Positions 1 to 8,992 are shown, counted from the stretch's first letter. The stretch is 64,000 nucleotides of DNA from Alphaproteobacteria bacterium (GCA_024742735.1 JANSXV010000003.1:248001-312000); one strand, 5' to 3'. Translations and numbers: made by a program. Notes: generated by a model from the letters alone, not told the origin.

Positions 1-911
1 ATCAGTGGCGGGGCGATCAGGCGGATGGATTGCACCTCTTCGGCGCGCACCCCCAGCTCACGCAGGCGCTGCATCAGCACGATGCCGCCCTGGGCCGCGC
101 GGCCGGTCGGGAAGGGCTTGTAGCTGACCTCGCCGATGCGCTTGCCCGGCGACAGATCGCGGCGGAACGCCTCGGAGTCGGCGCACTCTTCAAACAGGGG
201 CAGATACCCGTAAGGCCCGTCAAACACGTGGTGCGGTCCCGGCAGACCCGCTTCGGCCAGATCGCAGGCGACGATCGCCGCCCTCGCCGCGCTGGCGATC
301 TGGACCGGGAGCGCAGGCTTGCCTTCCACATGGGCCTGCATGGTTCCTGCGGCCTGAGCGAGCGCATAGCCCAGCGCGTCCAGGCTCTGCTGGACGTCCA
401 GCCCGCGCAGGCGCGCAACGCCCAGCGTCGCGCCGAAAAGGCCCGCCGTGGCGGGACGGAAGAAGCGGATGGCGCTTTGCGTCGCCGCGCCCAGACCTGC
501 AGCGACATCCACCGCGCCGGTCAGCGCGGCCAGATAGTCCGCCCCGGTGGCGTCGCGCGCCTCGGCCTCCGCGCTCACCGCCGCGCCGATCACCGCCATG
601 GGATGGACGACGGCGGGCTCGTGCACGCAGTCATATTCCTGGCAGTGGATCTGGAAGCCGTTGACGAAGGCCGCCGATGCGACCGGCAGGACCGGCCCGC
701 CGCCCCAGACCGCCGCTTTGGGACCGTCCCCGGCGTCACCCCAGCTGCGCGCCACATGCAGAATTGGATCGGCCAGCCAGGCGCGGCGCCCCGCGACGCC
801 GACCGCCAGCGTGTCCAGCAGGAACGCCTTCATCGCCGCCTGTGAGACCGGCGGCACGTCGTCCCAGCTCATGCGCAGGACATGACAGGCGATATCGGTA
901 GGAATGCTCAC
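1..911 (-). CDS. MmgE/PrpD family protein, C-terminus cut by window edge
   Basis: I translated this reverse-strand frame by hand from a GTG at 909-911. It stays open to the window edge, giving about 303 residues. It reads as an MmgE/PrpD protein (fold of 2-methylcitrate dehydratase and cis-aconitate decarboxylase): an early DTLAVGVAG segment, then EYDCVHEPAVVHPMAVIGAA and a later SYKPFPTGRAAQGG stretch. GTG is chosen because it overlaps the stop of the upstream MmgE/PrpD gene as GTGA, the usual sign of translational coupling. The two neighbours are paralogues of one fold and probably work together or as a heteromer (inference). Substrate unknown. The missing C-terminus cannot be judged. Confidence 0.85.
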   Translation of the reverse strand, partial: MSIPTDIACHVLRMSWDDVPPVSQAAMKAFLLDTLAVGVAGRRAWLADPILHVARSWGDAGDGPKAAVWGGGPVLPVASAAFVNGFQIHCQEYDCVHEPAVVHPMAVIGAAVSAEAEARDATGADYLAALTGAVDVAAGLGAATQSAIRFFRPATAGLFGATLGVARLRGLDVQQSLDALGYALAQAAGTMQAHVEGKPALPVQIASAARAAIVACDLAEAGLPGPHHVFDGPYGYLPLFEECADSEAFRRDLSPGKRIGEVSYKPFPTGRAAQGGIVLMQRLRELGVRAEEVQSIRLIAPPL

Positions 912-2275
912 GCCGCCCTCCCTGGCCGGGCGAGCGTCGACGCGAAGCGCGCAACGGGCCCGCCCTCGCTCAGGTCCAACGCCGCGACGACCAGCGCGTC
1001 CGCGTCTTCAGGCGCAAACCCGCCATGGACCGACAGCGTGCGCGCCTTCTCCGCGACCTTCGAGGCCGGGATCGGGTTTTCAGGATCGCCCAGCGCATCG
1101 GGCGCGTCGAAGTCTTGCGTCCCGCCATTGACCGTCACGGCGAGCCCGGCGCCATAGCGGGCCGGGTAGCGTTCCGAATAAGGGGCGCCGGCCTTCACGG
1201 TGACCTTCGCGGCCAGGGCGCGGACCTCATCGCGTTCGAATACGCCGGGCTCGAAATGCTCCAGCTGGGGCGGACCGTAGAGCAGCGTCACAGCAATGGA
1301 ATGCTGCAAGGAGAATTTGGCCTGGATCACCGTCTCCGGGCGGGGCTGGTCGCAGAAGGTCAGCGCGTCGCCATAGGTGGTCAGCTCCAGCGCCTCGATC
1401 TCGTCCGCGCGCACGCCGGCCTCCAGCGCCTGCAACGCGGCGTCGATGGCCGCATGGGCGTGGCGGCAGGCGGGCCAGGGCTTGAAGCTGACATCCTCGA
1501 TCAGCCAGCGCTCGCCATGGCCGGCGAGCACGTCCTCAGGGTCCGCGCCCGGACAGGTCGCCGCGAAGAAGCCCTGGGCGCCTTCCAGAATGGAGAGCGG
1601 CCCTTTCATGCCGGCGCCAGCGAGCATGGCGGCGCTGAGCCCGGCATGGGCGGCGCGCGCGGTGTGCAGCTGCTTGGCCATGGAGGCGGGCTCATGGCGG
1701 GTCTGCCAGAAGCCCGAGGCCTGCGTTCCGGCAAGGCTCAGCGCGTGGGCGGTCGTCTCCAGGTCCAGCCGGAACGCGCTCGCCGCCGCCGCCGCGGCCC
1801 CGAACGGGCCGCACGTGCCGGTATTGTGCCAGAAGGCGTAATGGCCCGGCCCGACCGCGCGCCCGACACCGATCACGGCTTCGTAGCCGCGCACCACCGC
1901 GGCCAGGAAGTCCTGCGCGTCCAGATCGGCGGTCTGGGCGGCAGCCAGCGCTGCGGGAATGACGGTCGGCCCAGGGTGCAGGATGGCGCGCTTGTCCACG
2001 TCATCCATCTCCAGAACATTGCCCACCGCCCCGTTCAATAGCGCAGCGGTGAGCGGCGAGGCGCCCCGGCTGGTCCCGGCGACAGCGCACCGGCCCTGCC
2101 CCTCGGCCATCAGACCGGCTGCCATCGCGCGCCCCGCCGGGCTCGCCGCGCCCGCGATCGCGCAGCCCGCCCAGTCCAGCACATGCAGCGCTGCGCGCGC
2201 CTTGGCGGCGGCGGGAACAGGGCGGGCGAGACGGTCGGCGAGGCGCTGGGTGAGCGCGAGACTTTGTCCGGACAT
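908..2275 (-). CDS. MmgE/PrpD family protein
   Basis: A complete 455-residue protein, the normal size for MmgE/PrpD. The family includes 2-methylcitrate dehydratase and cis-aconitate decarboxylase, and most members have no known substrate. Visible family features are the helical N-terminal domain with HVLDWAGCAIAG near residue 31, ALLNGAVGNVLEMDD near 79, and SFKPWPACRHAHAAIDA near 260. It starts with ATG at 2275, divergent from a CoA-transferase, and overlaps the next MmgE/PrpD gene by four bases (GTGA). The neighbouring CoA-transferase and GntR regulator suggest breakdown of a short-chain hydroxy or dicarboxylic acid. Family assignment is secure; the reaction is not. Confidence 0.9.
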   Translation of the reverse strand: MSGQSLALTQRLADRLARPVPAAAKARAALHVLDWAGCAIAGAASPAGRAMAAGLMAEGQGRCAVAGTSRGASPLTAALLNGAVGNVLEMDDVDKRAILHPGPTVIPAALAAAQTADLDAQDFLAAVVRGYEAVIGVGRAVGPGHYAFWHNTGTCGPFGAAAAAASAFRLDLETTAHALSLAGTQASGFWQTRHEPASMAKQLHTARAAHAGLSAAMLAGAGMKGPLSILEGAQGFFAATCPGADPEDVLAGHGERWLIEDVSFKPWPACRHAHAAIDAALQALEAGVRADEIEALELTTYGDALTFCDQPRPETVIQAKFSLQHSIAVTLLYGPPQLEHFEPGVFERDEVRALAAKVTVKAGAPYSERYPARYGAGLAVTVNGGTQDFDAPDALGDPENPIPASKVAEKARTLSVHGGFAPEDADALVVAALDLSEGGPVARFASTLARPGRAA

Positions 2276-2276
2276 G
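2263..2276. promoter_or_regulatory. candidate GntR operator, TGTCCGGACA palindrome
   Basis: TTTGTCCGGACATG contains the perfect 10-bp palindrome TGTCCGGACA at the start codon of the reverse-strand MmgE/PrpD gene, in the divergent gap facing the CoA-transferase. The same core recurs at 3562-3573, just before the GntR gene. Binding by that regulator is inference. Both copies also encode Ser-Gly-Gln, so coincidence is possible. Confidence 0.35.
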
Positions 2277-2337
2277 TTTGTCTCGTAGCATGGCCGCGCG
2301 CCCGGCGGGAAGCCCGGCTGACTGACAAAGGTGGATC

Positions 2338-3600
2338 ATGAACGCCACGCCGCCCGTCCTCTCGCCCGAAGGCCTTGTAAAGGGCCTGCGCGACAGCCTT
2401 CCACGGAGTGCGCGCGTCTACGTGCCGGGCGTCGCGGCGGAACCCTATGCGCTGGCCGAGGCGTTCCGGACACAGGCGGGGCTTGCCGACGGGCTGACCT
2501 TCTTCGGGATCTGGATCCCCGGCGTGAACCGGACCGACTGGAGCGATATCGGAGGCGAGAGCCGGTTCGAGACGATCTTTCTGGGCCCGGAGCTGCGCGC
2601 CGGATTCGAAGCGGGGCGCATCGACGTCCTGCCCCTGACCTACACCAAGGCGTGGGACTGGCTGGAGACCACGCCCGTGGACGCCGCCCTGCTTCAGGTC
2701 AGCCCGCCGGACGCGGCGGGGAATTGCTCGCTGTCGCTGGCCAGCGATTTCACGCCGGCGATCTGGCGGCGTGCGAAAGCGCGCGTCGCGCAGATCAACC
2801 CCGCCCTGCCCATCATCCCGGGCGCGCCAGCCATTCCGCTCTCCGCCTTCGACGCCGTCACCGAGCTGGAGACCGCGCCACGCGGCTATGACGCCGGGCG
2901 GCTGCCCCCGGCGTTCGAACAGATCGCCAGCCACATCGCGGGGCTGGTCCCAGACGGGGCGGCGGTGCAGTTCGGGCTCGGCAAGGTCCAGCTCGCCGTC
3001 CTGCCGGCCCTGAAACAGCATAAGGGCCTGACCATCCATTCCGGCATGGTCTCCGATCCGCTGCTGGAGATTCTGAGCGGCGAAACCGTCGCCGCCATTC
3101 GCACCGGCGCGGTGCTCGGCTCTGCGGCGCTGGCGGACGCGCTGAAGGACGATCCGCGCCTGACCCTGACGCCGGTCAACCAGACCCACGCCCTGTCGGT
3201 CCTGTCGAACCTGCAGGACTTCATCGCCATCAATTCCGCGGTCGAGGTCGATCTGTTCGGTCAGGTGGGCGCGGAATGGGTGGACGGCCGGCTTGCGTCG
3301 GGCGCAGGCGGACTGGCCGATTTCGCGCGCGGCGCGCAGGGCTCGCCCGGCGGAAAGTCCATCGTCGCGCTGGCCTCGGCGGCGAAGGGCGGGACGCTCA
3401 GCCGCATCGTGCCGGTGCTGAAGGACCGCCCGGCGGCGCTGTCGCGCTCGGAGGTGGACATCATTGTCACCGAGTACGGCGCGGCCGATCTGCGAGGCCT
3501 TGATCTCGACGCGCGCGCGGCGGCGATAACGGGAATCGCCCATCCCGACTTCCGTGATATGTTGTCCGGACAATGGTCTGAGATGCGGAGAGAGTTTTGA
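2338..3600 (+). CDS. acetyl-CoA hydrolase/transferase family protein (CoA-transferase)
   Basis: A 420-residue protein of the acetyl-CoA hydrolase / 4-hydroxybutyrate CoA-transferase family, which moves CoA between acyl-CoA and a free acid through a glutamyl-CoA thioester. Family marks are QVSPPDAAGNCSLS near residue 120, VQFGLGKVQLAVLPAL near 215, INSAVEVDLFGQVGAEW near 300 and the C-terminal VTEYGAADLRGLDL. The ATG follows an AGGTGG ribosome site. Its stop overlaps the following GntR gene (TTGA), so enzyme and regulator are probably co-transcribed. The divergent MmgE/PrpD genes suggest that it activates the acid those proteins handle (inference). The acyl donor and acceptor cannot be read from the sequence. 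Confidence 0.88.
   Translation: MNATPPVLSPEGLVKGLRDSLPRSARVYVPGVAAEPYALAEAFRTQAGLADGLTFFGIWIPGVNRTDWSDIGGESRFETIFLGPELRAGFEAGRIDVLPLTYTKAWDWLETTPVDAALLQVSPPDAAGNCSLSLASDFTPAIWRRAKARVAQINPALPIIPGAPAIPLSAFDAVTELETAPRGYDAGRLPPAFEQIASHIAGLVPDGAAVQFGLGKVQLAVLPALKQHKGLTIHSGMVSDPLLEILSGETVAAIRTGAVLGSAALADALKDDPRLTLTPVNQTHALSVLSNLQDFIAINSAVEVDLFGQVGAEWVDGRLASGAGGLADFARGAQGSPGGKSIVALASAAKGGTLSRIVPVLKDRPAALSRSEVDIIVTEYGAADLRGLDLDARAAAITGIAHPDFRDMLSGQWSEMRREF
3562..3573. promoter_or_regulatory. candidate GntR operator, second copy
   Basis: TTGTCCGGACAA is a perfect 12-bp palindrome inside the last codons of the CoA-transferase, 24 bases before the GntR start. It matches the core at 2265-2274. Autoregulation by the GntR protein is possible but unproven. 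Confidence 0.35.
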
Positions 3601-4349
3601 CCGATCTGGACATGGCGTCGACCTCGACCGCCCCGCGCTATATGGCGCTCGCCGAGGCCCTGCGCAGCCGCATCGCCCAGGGCGACCCGGATGTGGGCCA
3701 GCTCCTGCCCACCGAGCATGCCCTGTGCGAGACCTATTCGGTATCCCGCCACACCGTGCGCGAAGCTTTGCGCATGCTCGCCGAAGCCGGACTGATCGCC
3801 CGGCGGCGCGGGGCGGGCACGGTCGTCGTGGCGCGTGAAAGCCGCCAGCGCTTCGCCCAGCATCTGGGCGGGGTGGACGATCTGATGCAGTACGCGCGCG
3901 ACGCCCAGCTCACCCCGCTGGCTCAGGACACCGGCCCGCTGGACCCGGCGGTCGCGAGGGCGCTGGGCGTCAATGTCTCCGGCGTGTTCCTGCACGTTCA
4001 CGGCCTGCGCGGCCGGGTTGGGGAACCGGCCATCGCGCTGACCGACATGTATATCCGCGCCGACCTGGCCCCTGAGGTTCAGGCCTTTGTGGACCTGAAC
4101 GGGGCGGTGACCGAGTGGATCGCCCAGCAGCGCGGCGTTCCCACAGCGCGCATCGAACAGTCCATCTCCGCCGGCGCCCTGACCGAGCGCGAGGCGAGCG
4201 CCCTGAAGGCCAGCCCCGGCGAAGCGGCCCTGCGCACCCGGCGGCGCTATTTCGACAAGGGCGGGCGCATCATCGCCCTGTCCGACAGCGTCCACCCCGC
4301 CCAGCGCTTCACCTACGAAATGGTGCTCCAGCGCGAGGCCGAGGATTAG
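3597..4349 (+). CDS. GntR family regulator, HutC/UTRA type
   Basis: A 250-residue regulator. The N-terminal winged helix-turn-helix (about residues 14-80) shows the family pattern LLPTEHALCETYSVSRHTVREAL. A UTRA ligand-binding domain follows (about 95-245), typical of the HutC subfamily, whose members sense small metabolites and release DNA. The likely start is TTG at 3597, overlapping the CoA-transferase stop and preceded by GGAGAG at good spacing. An ATG at 3612 is the alternative and is poorly spaced. Translational coupling argues that it controls the CoA-transferase and probably the divergent MmgE/PrpD genes. Confidence 0.9.
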   Translation: MTDLDMASTSTAPRYMALAEALRSRIAQGDPDVGQLLPTEHALCETYSVSRHTVREALRMLAEAGLIARRRGAGTVVVARESRQRFAQHLGGVDDLMQYARDAQLTPLAQDTGPLDPAVARALGVNVSGVFLHVHGLRGRVGEPAIALTDMYIRADLAPEVQAFVDLNGAVTEWIAQQRGVPTARIEQSISAGALTEREASALKASPGEAALRTRRRYFDKGGRIIALSDSVHPAQRFTYEMVLQREAED

Positions 4350-4352
4350 GGC

Positions 4353-5264
4353 CTATTTGCGCAGCAGGGTCACGTGGACATAGCCGCGGTTCGACCCCGT
4401 CAGGTCGTCGGCTTCAACCGCGGCCCAGCGCTGGTCTGCAGACAGGCCGAGCACGGTCACCGGGCGATCGGCCCGCAAGACCCTCAATTGGTCGGCGTTC
4501 AGGTTCGGATCAGCGCGCAGACGGGCGTTCGTCGTGGTGTAGAAGCGCCCCGTGGCGAGTTCATTGCCGATATAGCCCTGAATGAGGGCGTCGCCGGTGA
4601 GCGGGTCATCGGGCGACCCAGCGACGACCGTACGGCCGACTGCCGGAAGCCCGGCCTCTGTCAGAATCTCTTCTGCGAAGGTGTCGAGGGCCCGGTCCGC
4701 TCCGACCAGGATGCCTCCGGCGATCACCGCGGACAGCAGGATGCGTGGGAAGTAGAAGAGCAGCAAGAAGCAGACCGAGACGATCGCGAGGGCGGCCAGC
4801 GTTATCAGTACGCGCTCTAGCGTGATCGCGGCTGGATCAGTCAGCCCGGCCTCGATCCCGGCCCCACGCCAGATTTGCTCGGAGACATAGAAGAACACGA
4901 CGACCAGCATGGCCACGAAGCACGCCAGCGTGATGCGAAAATTGCGCTCGTCATGACGGGTCGGCAGGTGGCTGATCCACTTGGTAGCAGAATCGGCCTT
5001 GGCGAACAGGCCGCGCAGAAACAGGAAGACCGACAGCACCAGGATCGTCAGGTATTCGGCGATCAGGTTCGGGATGTCGATGTTGAGCAGACGTATCCAG
5101 ATGAATTCTGAAAGCTGGCTTAGCCGAGTGGCCAGCTGCAAGAAGTAGTCGAATTCATAGACGTGATTGAACGCTGACAGGAAGCCGAACGCCCCCAGGA
5201 TCGACAGCACCCAAAGCCAAGCGCTGGTGACCGATTCACGCACCTCGTTGAAATAATATTGCAT
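4353..5264 (-). CDS. multi-pass membrane protein with C-terminal SH3-like domain
   Basis: A 303-residue protein I do not recognise by name. The N-terminal two thirds hold about five hydrophobic segments (near residues 15-35, 65-85, 112-130, 155-178 and 180-195). The soluble C-terminus carries a bacterial SH3-like pattern: TTTNARLRADPNLNADQLRVL, then VTVLGLSADQRWAAVEADD and a final GYVHVTLL. Such domains often bind peptidoglycan or peptides at the cell surface. It is convergent with the GntR gene, with three bases between stops. Somewhat lower GC than its neighbours is visible. Function unknown; the domain call is by eye. Confidence 0.75.
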   Translation of the reverse strand: MQYYFNEVRESVTSAWLWVLSILGAFGFLSAFNHVYEFDYFLQLATRLSQLSEFIWIRLLNIDIPNLIAEYLTILVLSVFLFLRGLFAKADSATKWISHLPTRHDERNFRITLACFVAMLVVVFFYVSEQIWRGAGIEAGLTDPAAITLERVLITLAALAIVSVCFLLLFYFPRILLSAVIAGGILVGADRALDTFAEEILTEAGLPAVGRTVVAGSPDDPLTGDALIQGYIGNELATGRFYTTTNARLRADPNLNADQLRVLRADRPVTVLGLSADQRWAAVEADDLTGSNRGYVHVTLLRK

Positions 5265-5316
5265 TGTTTTGATCCCCCCAGACCACCAGCGGGGAGTATA
5301 TCGGGCGGCGCGGCGC

Positions 5317-6567
5317 TCAGGGAGTCGAAACTACCCGCTTGCGCCCCAGGAACAGCAGCAGCGCCATGGCGCTCATGCCCGCCGACACCAGGAAGGGGGC
5401 GCCCGCGAATTCAACGCCCGCCGCCCCGCTTTCAAACAGGAAGAAGAGCTGGGTGTACATGAGCGGCGCGATGGCGAGGATCACCCCGCCCAGCGCGGCG
5501 AGCCCGCCCTGAAGTTCGCCCTGCGCATCCTTGCCGACCCGCTCCGTCATGATCGACATGAGGGCGGGGTCCTGCATCCCGGTGAACAGGGCCAGCAGCA
5601 GGATCGCGTAGACGAAGTGGCCCGACGGCGCGAAGGCCAGCACGATGAGGGCGAAGACTTCGAGGCTCAGCGCGATCCAGATCGCCCGGCGCTGGCCCAG
5701 GCGCGGCAGCACATAGGGCACCATCACCGCCTGGCAGATCACGTAGATGACGCCGTAATAGGCCAGCGACGCGCCGATCTGGCCCTCGCTCCACCCGAAC
5801 TTGCCGATGGCCACATAGGACCACACCGCCGGATAGACGAAGCCGGACAGGCCCATGAACAGATAGACCCAGACCAGCACGCCGACGCCCTCCACCTGGC
5901 GCAGCTTCATCAGCGTGCCCACAGGGTTGGCGCGCGACCAGCTGAACGGCCGGCGGTTCTCCTTCGCTAGTGACTCCGGCACCACGAAGAAGCCGTAGAC
6001 CACGTTGATCCCGGCCAGCGCCGCAGCCGCAAAGAAGGGCGCGCGAGGGCTCAATTCGCCCAGCAGGCCGCCCAGCGCCGGGCCCAGAATGAACCCCGCG
6101 CCCATGGCGGCGCCCAGCCAGCCATAGCGCCTGGCGCGGTCGGCCGGTTCGGTGATGTCGGCGATATAGGCGTTCGCCGTGGAGTGCGTCGCGGCAAAAA
6201 TCCCTGAGATCAGCCGCGCAAAGAAGAATACCCACAATGCATGGGCCAGCCCCATCAGCAGAAAGTCCAGCGCCAGCGCGGCGAGTGACGCCAGAAGGAC
6301 CGGGCGCCGCCCGAACCGGTCGGACAGCCCGCCGATCACCGGCGAGCACACGAACTGGGCCAGCGCGAAGCCAAACGTCGCCAACCCGCCCCAGAACGCG
6401 GCTCCGCCCACGCCCTCACCCGTCAGATCCATCAGAAGCGACGGCAGGACCGGCAGGATCAGCGCAAAGGCCAGCGCATCGATGAGCACAGTGCCCACCA
6501 CGAAGATCGTCGCGGCGGCGCGGGGCTGGCGCTTGATCGGCTCGGCGGAGGCGGCGGGGTCGGTCAT
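5317..6567 (-). CDS. MFS transporter, TetA/TCR-like drug exporter family
   Basis: A 416-residue, 12-helix major facilitator protein. The loop 2-3 motif A is present as GGLSDRFGRRPVLL (near residue 79), followed by the TCR-type stretch RLISGIFAATHSTANAYIADI and the helix 5 antiporter motif GAAMGAGFILGPALGG. This set is typical of the tetracycline-resistance-protein subfamily of proton-coupled exporters. Chromosomal members in environmental bacteria are mostly uncharacterised, so a resistance role should not be assumed. No regulator gene sits beside it. The ATG start gives a normal-length N-terminus. Confidence 0.88.
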   Translation of the reverse strand: MTDPAASAEPIKRQPRAAATIFVVGTVLIDALAFALILPVLPSLLMDLTGEGVGGAAFWGGLATFGFALAQFVCSPVIGGLSDRFGRRPVLLASLAALALDFLLMGLAHALWVFFFARLISGIFAATHSTANAYIADITEPADRARRYGWLGAAMGAGFILGPALGGLLGELSPRAPFFAAAALAGINVVYGFFVVPESLAKENRRPFSWSRANPVGTLMKLRQVEGVGVLVWVYLFMGLSGFVYPAVWSYVAIGKFGWSEGQIGASLAYYGVIYVICQAVMVPYVLPRLGQRRAIWIALSLEVFALIVLAFAPSGHFVYAILLLALFTGMQDPALMSIMTERVGKDAQGELQGGLAALGGVILAIAPLMYTQLFFLFESGAAGVEFAGAPFLVSAGMSAMALLLFLGRKRVVSTP

Positions 6568-6609
6568 CCCCGCTCTATGCGCCTCAGCACATAGGGCGGC
6601 AAGGCCAGA

Positions 6610-7443
6610 TCACGGGGCCGCGTCCCCGGCCGCCGCCTCGGCCGTGTCCGCGAGGTCGCGCTGGCGGCGGGCTTCCAGGTCCAGCTCAATATCGGCCATG
6701 CGGGCGATGACCCGGTCTGTCATGTCCTGGCCTGCCGGGAGGGTCAGCGCCTCGAGATCGGCGAGTGAGGCGATCGCCCGCTCCTCCGCCTCACCGACGC
6801 GGCCCATGGCGTTGCGGGCGAGAGACCGGGCGATCCCCCAGTAATAGTCGCGCGCCTGGGCCTGCTCCTCCGCAGGCAGGGCGTCCAGTTCCGCCATGGC
6901 GTCCTGATAGGGCGGCCAGGCCTGCGCGGCGGCATAAACGTCCGCCGAGGCATCGGCCGCCGCAGCCGGCGCCGCCCCGGCGAACCGGGCGAAATAGGTC
7001 GCCAGATCGGCGTCGGACGCGTTGTAGACCGCGCGCCAGTCATGAACGGTCGACCCATTCTCCGCGAGCCCGGGGCCATATGCGATCACAAGGGTCGGCG
7101 TGCCGTGGACCGCGTTCACTCCGAACCGGGCGGCCTGATCCAGATTGCGGTGGCGGGTCCCGATATCCACGAAGGCGATGGCGTAATGGTCCGCCATGAA
7201 TGATCCCAGCGCGGTGTCGGCCGAGACCCGCTCCGCAAAGCCGCGGCTGTCATGACACCAGTTCGCTCCGAACACGATGAGCGCCGCCGTCCCCTGCGCT
7301 GACGCCTGGGTCAGCGCTGCGTCGATCTGCGCGGCCGCATCGGCGTTCCGGTCATACACCGCACCGGCGCGGTCATCCGCGCAGGCGGGTGCGGCGAGCA
7401 GCGCGAGGGCGAGGACGAGCGGCAGCAAGCGAACTGTCATCAA
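6610..7443 (-). CDS. exported thioredoxin-fold protein with CxxS active site
   Basis: A 277-residue protein with a signal peptide (MTVRLLPLVLALALLAAPACA). A thioredoxin-like domain follows: ALIVFGANWCHDSRGF near residue 54, then GTPTLVIAYG with the cis-proline. The active site is CHDS, so the second cysteine of the classic CxxC is replaced by serine. That is a monothiol type, better suited to isomerase, glutathione-linked or binding roles than to disulfide oxidation (family knowledge). The last 120 residues are helical and unassigned. It should act in the periplasm. The start may be either of the two adjacent ATG codons at 7443 and 7440. Confidence 0.8.
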   Translation of the reverse strand: MMTVRLLPLVLALALLAAPACADDRAGAVYDRNADAAAQIDAALTQASAQGTAALIVFGANWCHDSRGFAERVSADTALGSFMADHYAIAFVDIGTRHRNLDQAARFGVNAVHGTPTLVIAYGPGLAENGSTVHDWRAVYNASDADLATYFARFAGAAPAAAADASADVYAAAQAWPPYQDAMAELDALPAEEQAQARDYYWGIARSLARNAMGRVGEAEERAIASLADLEALTLPAGQDMTDRVIARMADIELDLEARRQRDLADTAEAAAGDAAP

Positions 7444-7629
7444 TCAGAATCCCTGTCAGTCCAGACGGCGAGAGCCTAGACCTCGGCGGAGCGCCGGCAA
7501 ACCGGCGTCGAACGGGCCATTGTCCTGGCCTCGCGCGGCGTTGAACAATAGCTTGGAATGCAGATGAAGGCCTCGTTTGCTCCGACGGGCGCGCAGGCCT
7601 AGCCTTTCCGCATGACACACGGGGAGACC

Positions 7630-8937
7630 ATGATGCGCATGCTCGTCACCACCGCCGCATCCGTGCTGGCGCTGAGCGCTTGCCAGACGCTGGACCAGAG
7701 CGACGCCGCGCCCGCCGCCGAGCGCGAAGTGCGCATCGAGCGTGAGGTCATCCTCCGCGACGAGGCCCCGCGCGGCGACGACGCCCTGCCGGCGGACACG
7801 ACCGCTCTGCACGACCGGGTGCTGACTCTGGACACCCATATCGACATCGACCCGGGCTACGCCAGCTACCGGCTGGATCCTGGCGTGTTCAACCGGGCCC
7901 AGGTCGACCTTCCCAGCATGCGGGCAGGCGGGCTCGATGCGGGGTTCTTCATAGTCTATGTCGGTCAGGGCGCGATCAGCCCCATCGGCTATGACGAGGC
8001 TGCCGCCATCGCCGAGGACAAGTACCAGGCGATCCTGCGCATGATCCGCGCCTATCCCGACCAGATTGCGCTCGCCGTCACCGCCGATCAGGTGGAGGCG
8101 ATCCACGCGTCAGGCCGCCTCGTCGCCCTGATCGGCATGGAGAATTCCTGGCCGCTGGGCGAGGACCTGTCCAATGTCGAGCTGTGGGCGGACCGGGGCG
8201 TGCGCTATGTCTCAATTACTCACTTCGGCAACAACCAGTTCGGCGGCAGCTCCAATCCCAACATGGCCCAGGGCGATCCGCCCGAGGATCCCGGCCTGAC
8301 CGAGCTCGGGCGCGGGCTGGTGGCGGAGCTGAACCGGCTGGGCGTGATGGTCGACGTCTCTCACGTGGGCAAGCGCACCATGCTGGAGGCGATCGCGCTG
8401 TCCACCGCCCCGGTCATCGCCAGCCATTCCGGCGCGAGGGCGGTGTATGACCATCCGCGCAATCTGGACGATGAGCAGCTGCGCGCGATCCGCGATAATG
8501 GCGGGGTGGCGCAGATGGTCGCCTTCCGGCGCTATATCGCCGATATCGATCCCGAGCTGGCCGCCGCCGAGCAGGCGCTGGCCGCGGAGTTCGGCCTGAC
8601 CTCCCGCGCCGCCTTCGCCGAGGCCGATCAGGCGACGATCGACCGCTTCCGCGACGAAATCGCCGCGCTGCGCGCTTCCATGAACGACGTCACCATCGAG
8701 CATCTCGCTGACCATATCGACCACGCCGTGGCCGTGGCCGGGATCGACCATGTCGGCATCGCCTCGGACTTCGACGGCGGCGGCGGGGTCGGCGGATGGG
8801 ACGACGCCAGCCAGACCCCGGCGGTCACCGCAGAACTGATCGAACGCGGTTATTCCGAGGAGGACATCACCAAGATCTGGGGCGGCAACGTGCTGCGCGT
8901 CATGCGCGCGGTGGAGGCGGCGGCGGAGGCCGGATAG
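7630..8937 (+). CDS. membrane dipeptidase (peptidase M19), lipoprotein
   Basis: A zinc dipeptidase of the M19 (renal dipeptidase) family, about 435 residues. Metal-site motifs are visible: the HxD in LDTHIDID, the bridging Glu in IGMENSW, the His in SITHFGNNQF, VDVSHVG with ASHSGARAVYDHPRNL, and DHVGIASDFDGGGG near the end. An N-terminal lipobox (LALSAC) follows a short hydrophobic stretch, so it is probably a lipid-anchored periplasmic enzyme that cleaves dipeptides. I chose ATG 7630 (or 7633) because GGGGAG lies just upstream. An in-frame ATG at 7612 would precede that site and lengthen the n-region. Confidence 0.88.
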   Translation: MMRMLVTTAASVLALSACQTLDQSDAAPAAEREVRIEREVILRDEAPRGDDALPADTTALHDRVLTLDTHIDIDPGYASYRLDPGVFNRAQVDLPSMRAGGLDAGFFIVYVGQGAISPIGYDEAAAIAEDKYQAILRMIRAYPDQIALAVTADQVEAIHASGRLVALIGMENSWPLGEDLSNVELWADRGVRYVSITHFGNNQFGGSSNPNMAQGDPPEDPGLTELGRGLVAELNRLGVMVDVSHVGKRTMLEAIALSTAPVIASHSGARAVYDHPRNLDDEQLRAIRDNGGVAQMVAFRRYIADIDPELAAAEQALAAEFGLTSRAAFAEADQATIDRFRDEIAALRASMNDVTIEHLADHIDHAVAVAGIDHVGIASDFDGGGGVGGWDDASQTPAVTAELIERGYSEEDITKIWGGNVLRVMRAVEAAAEAG

Positions 8938-8941
8938 CAAA

Positions 8942-8968
8942 GCGCCGCCTGGCGGAACCAGGCGGTGC
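8942..8968. terminator. hairpin between convergent genes
   Basis: Arms GCGCCGCCTGG and CCAGGCGGTGC around the loop CGGAA form an 11-bp stem with one mismatch, four bases after the dipeptidase stop. There is no T-run, so it may end transcription weakly or protect the 3' end. Confidence 0.5.
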
Positions 8969-8992
8969 TCACGGCACATTCACGCAGGCTGA

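Noticed and set aside
2110-3573. 487-codon reverse frame
   Set aside because: Antisense of the CoA-transferase and out of frame with the MmgE/PrpD gene.
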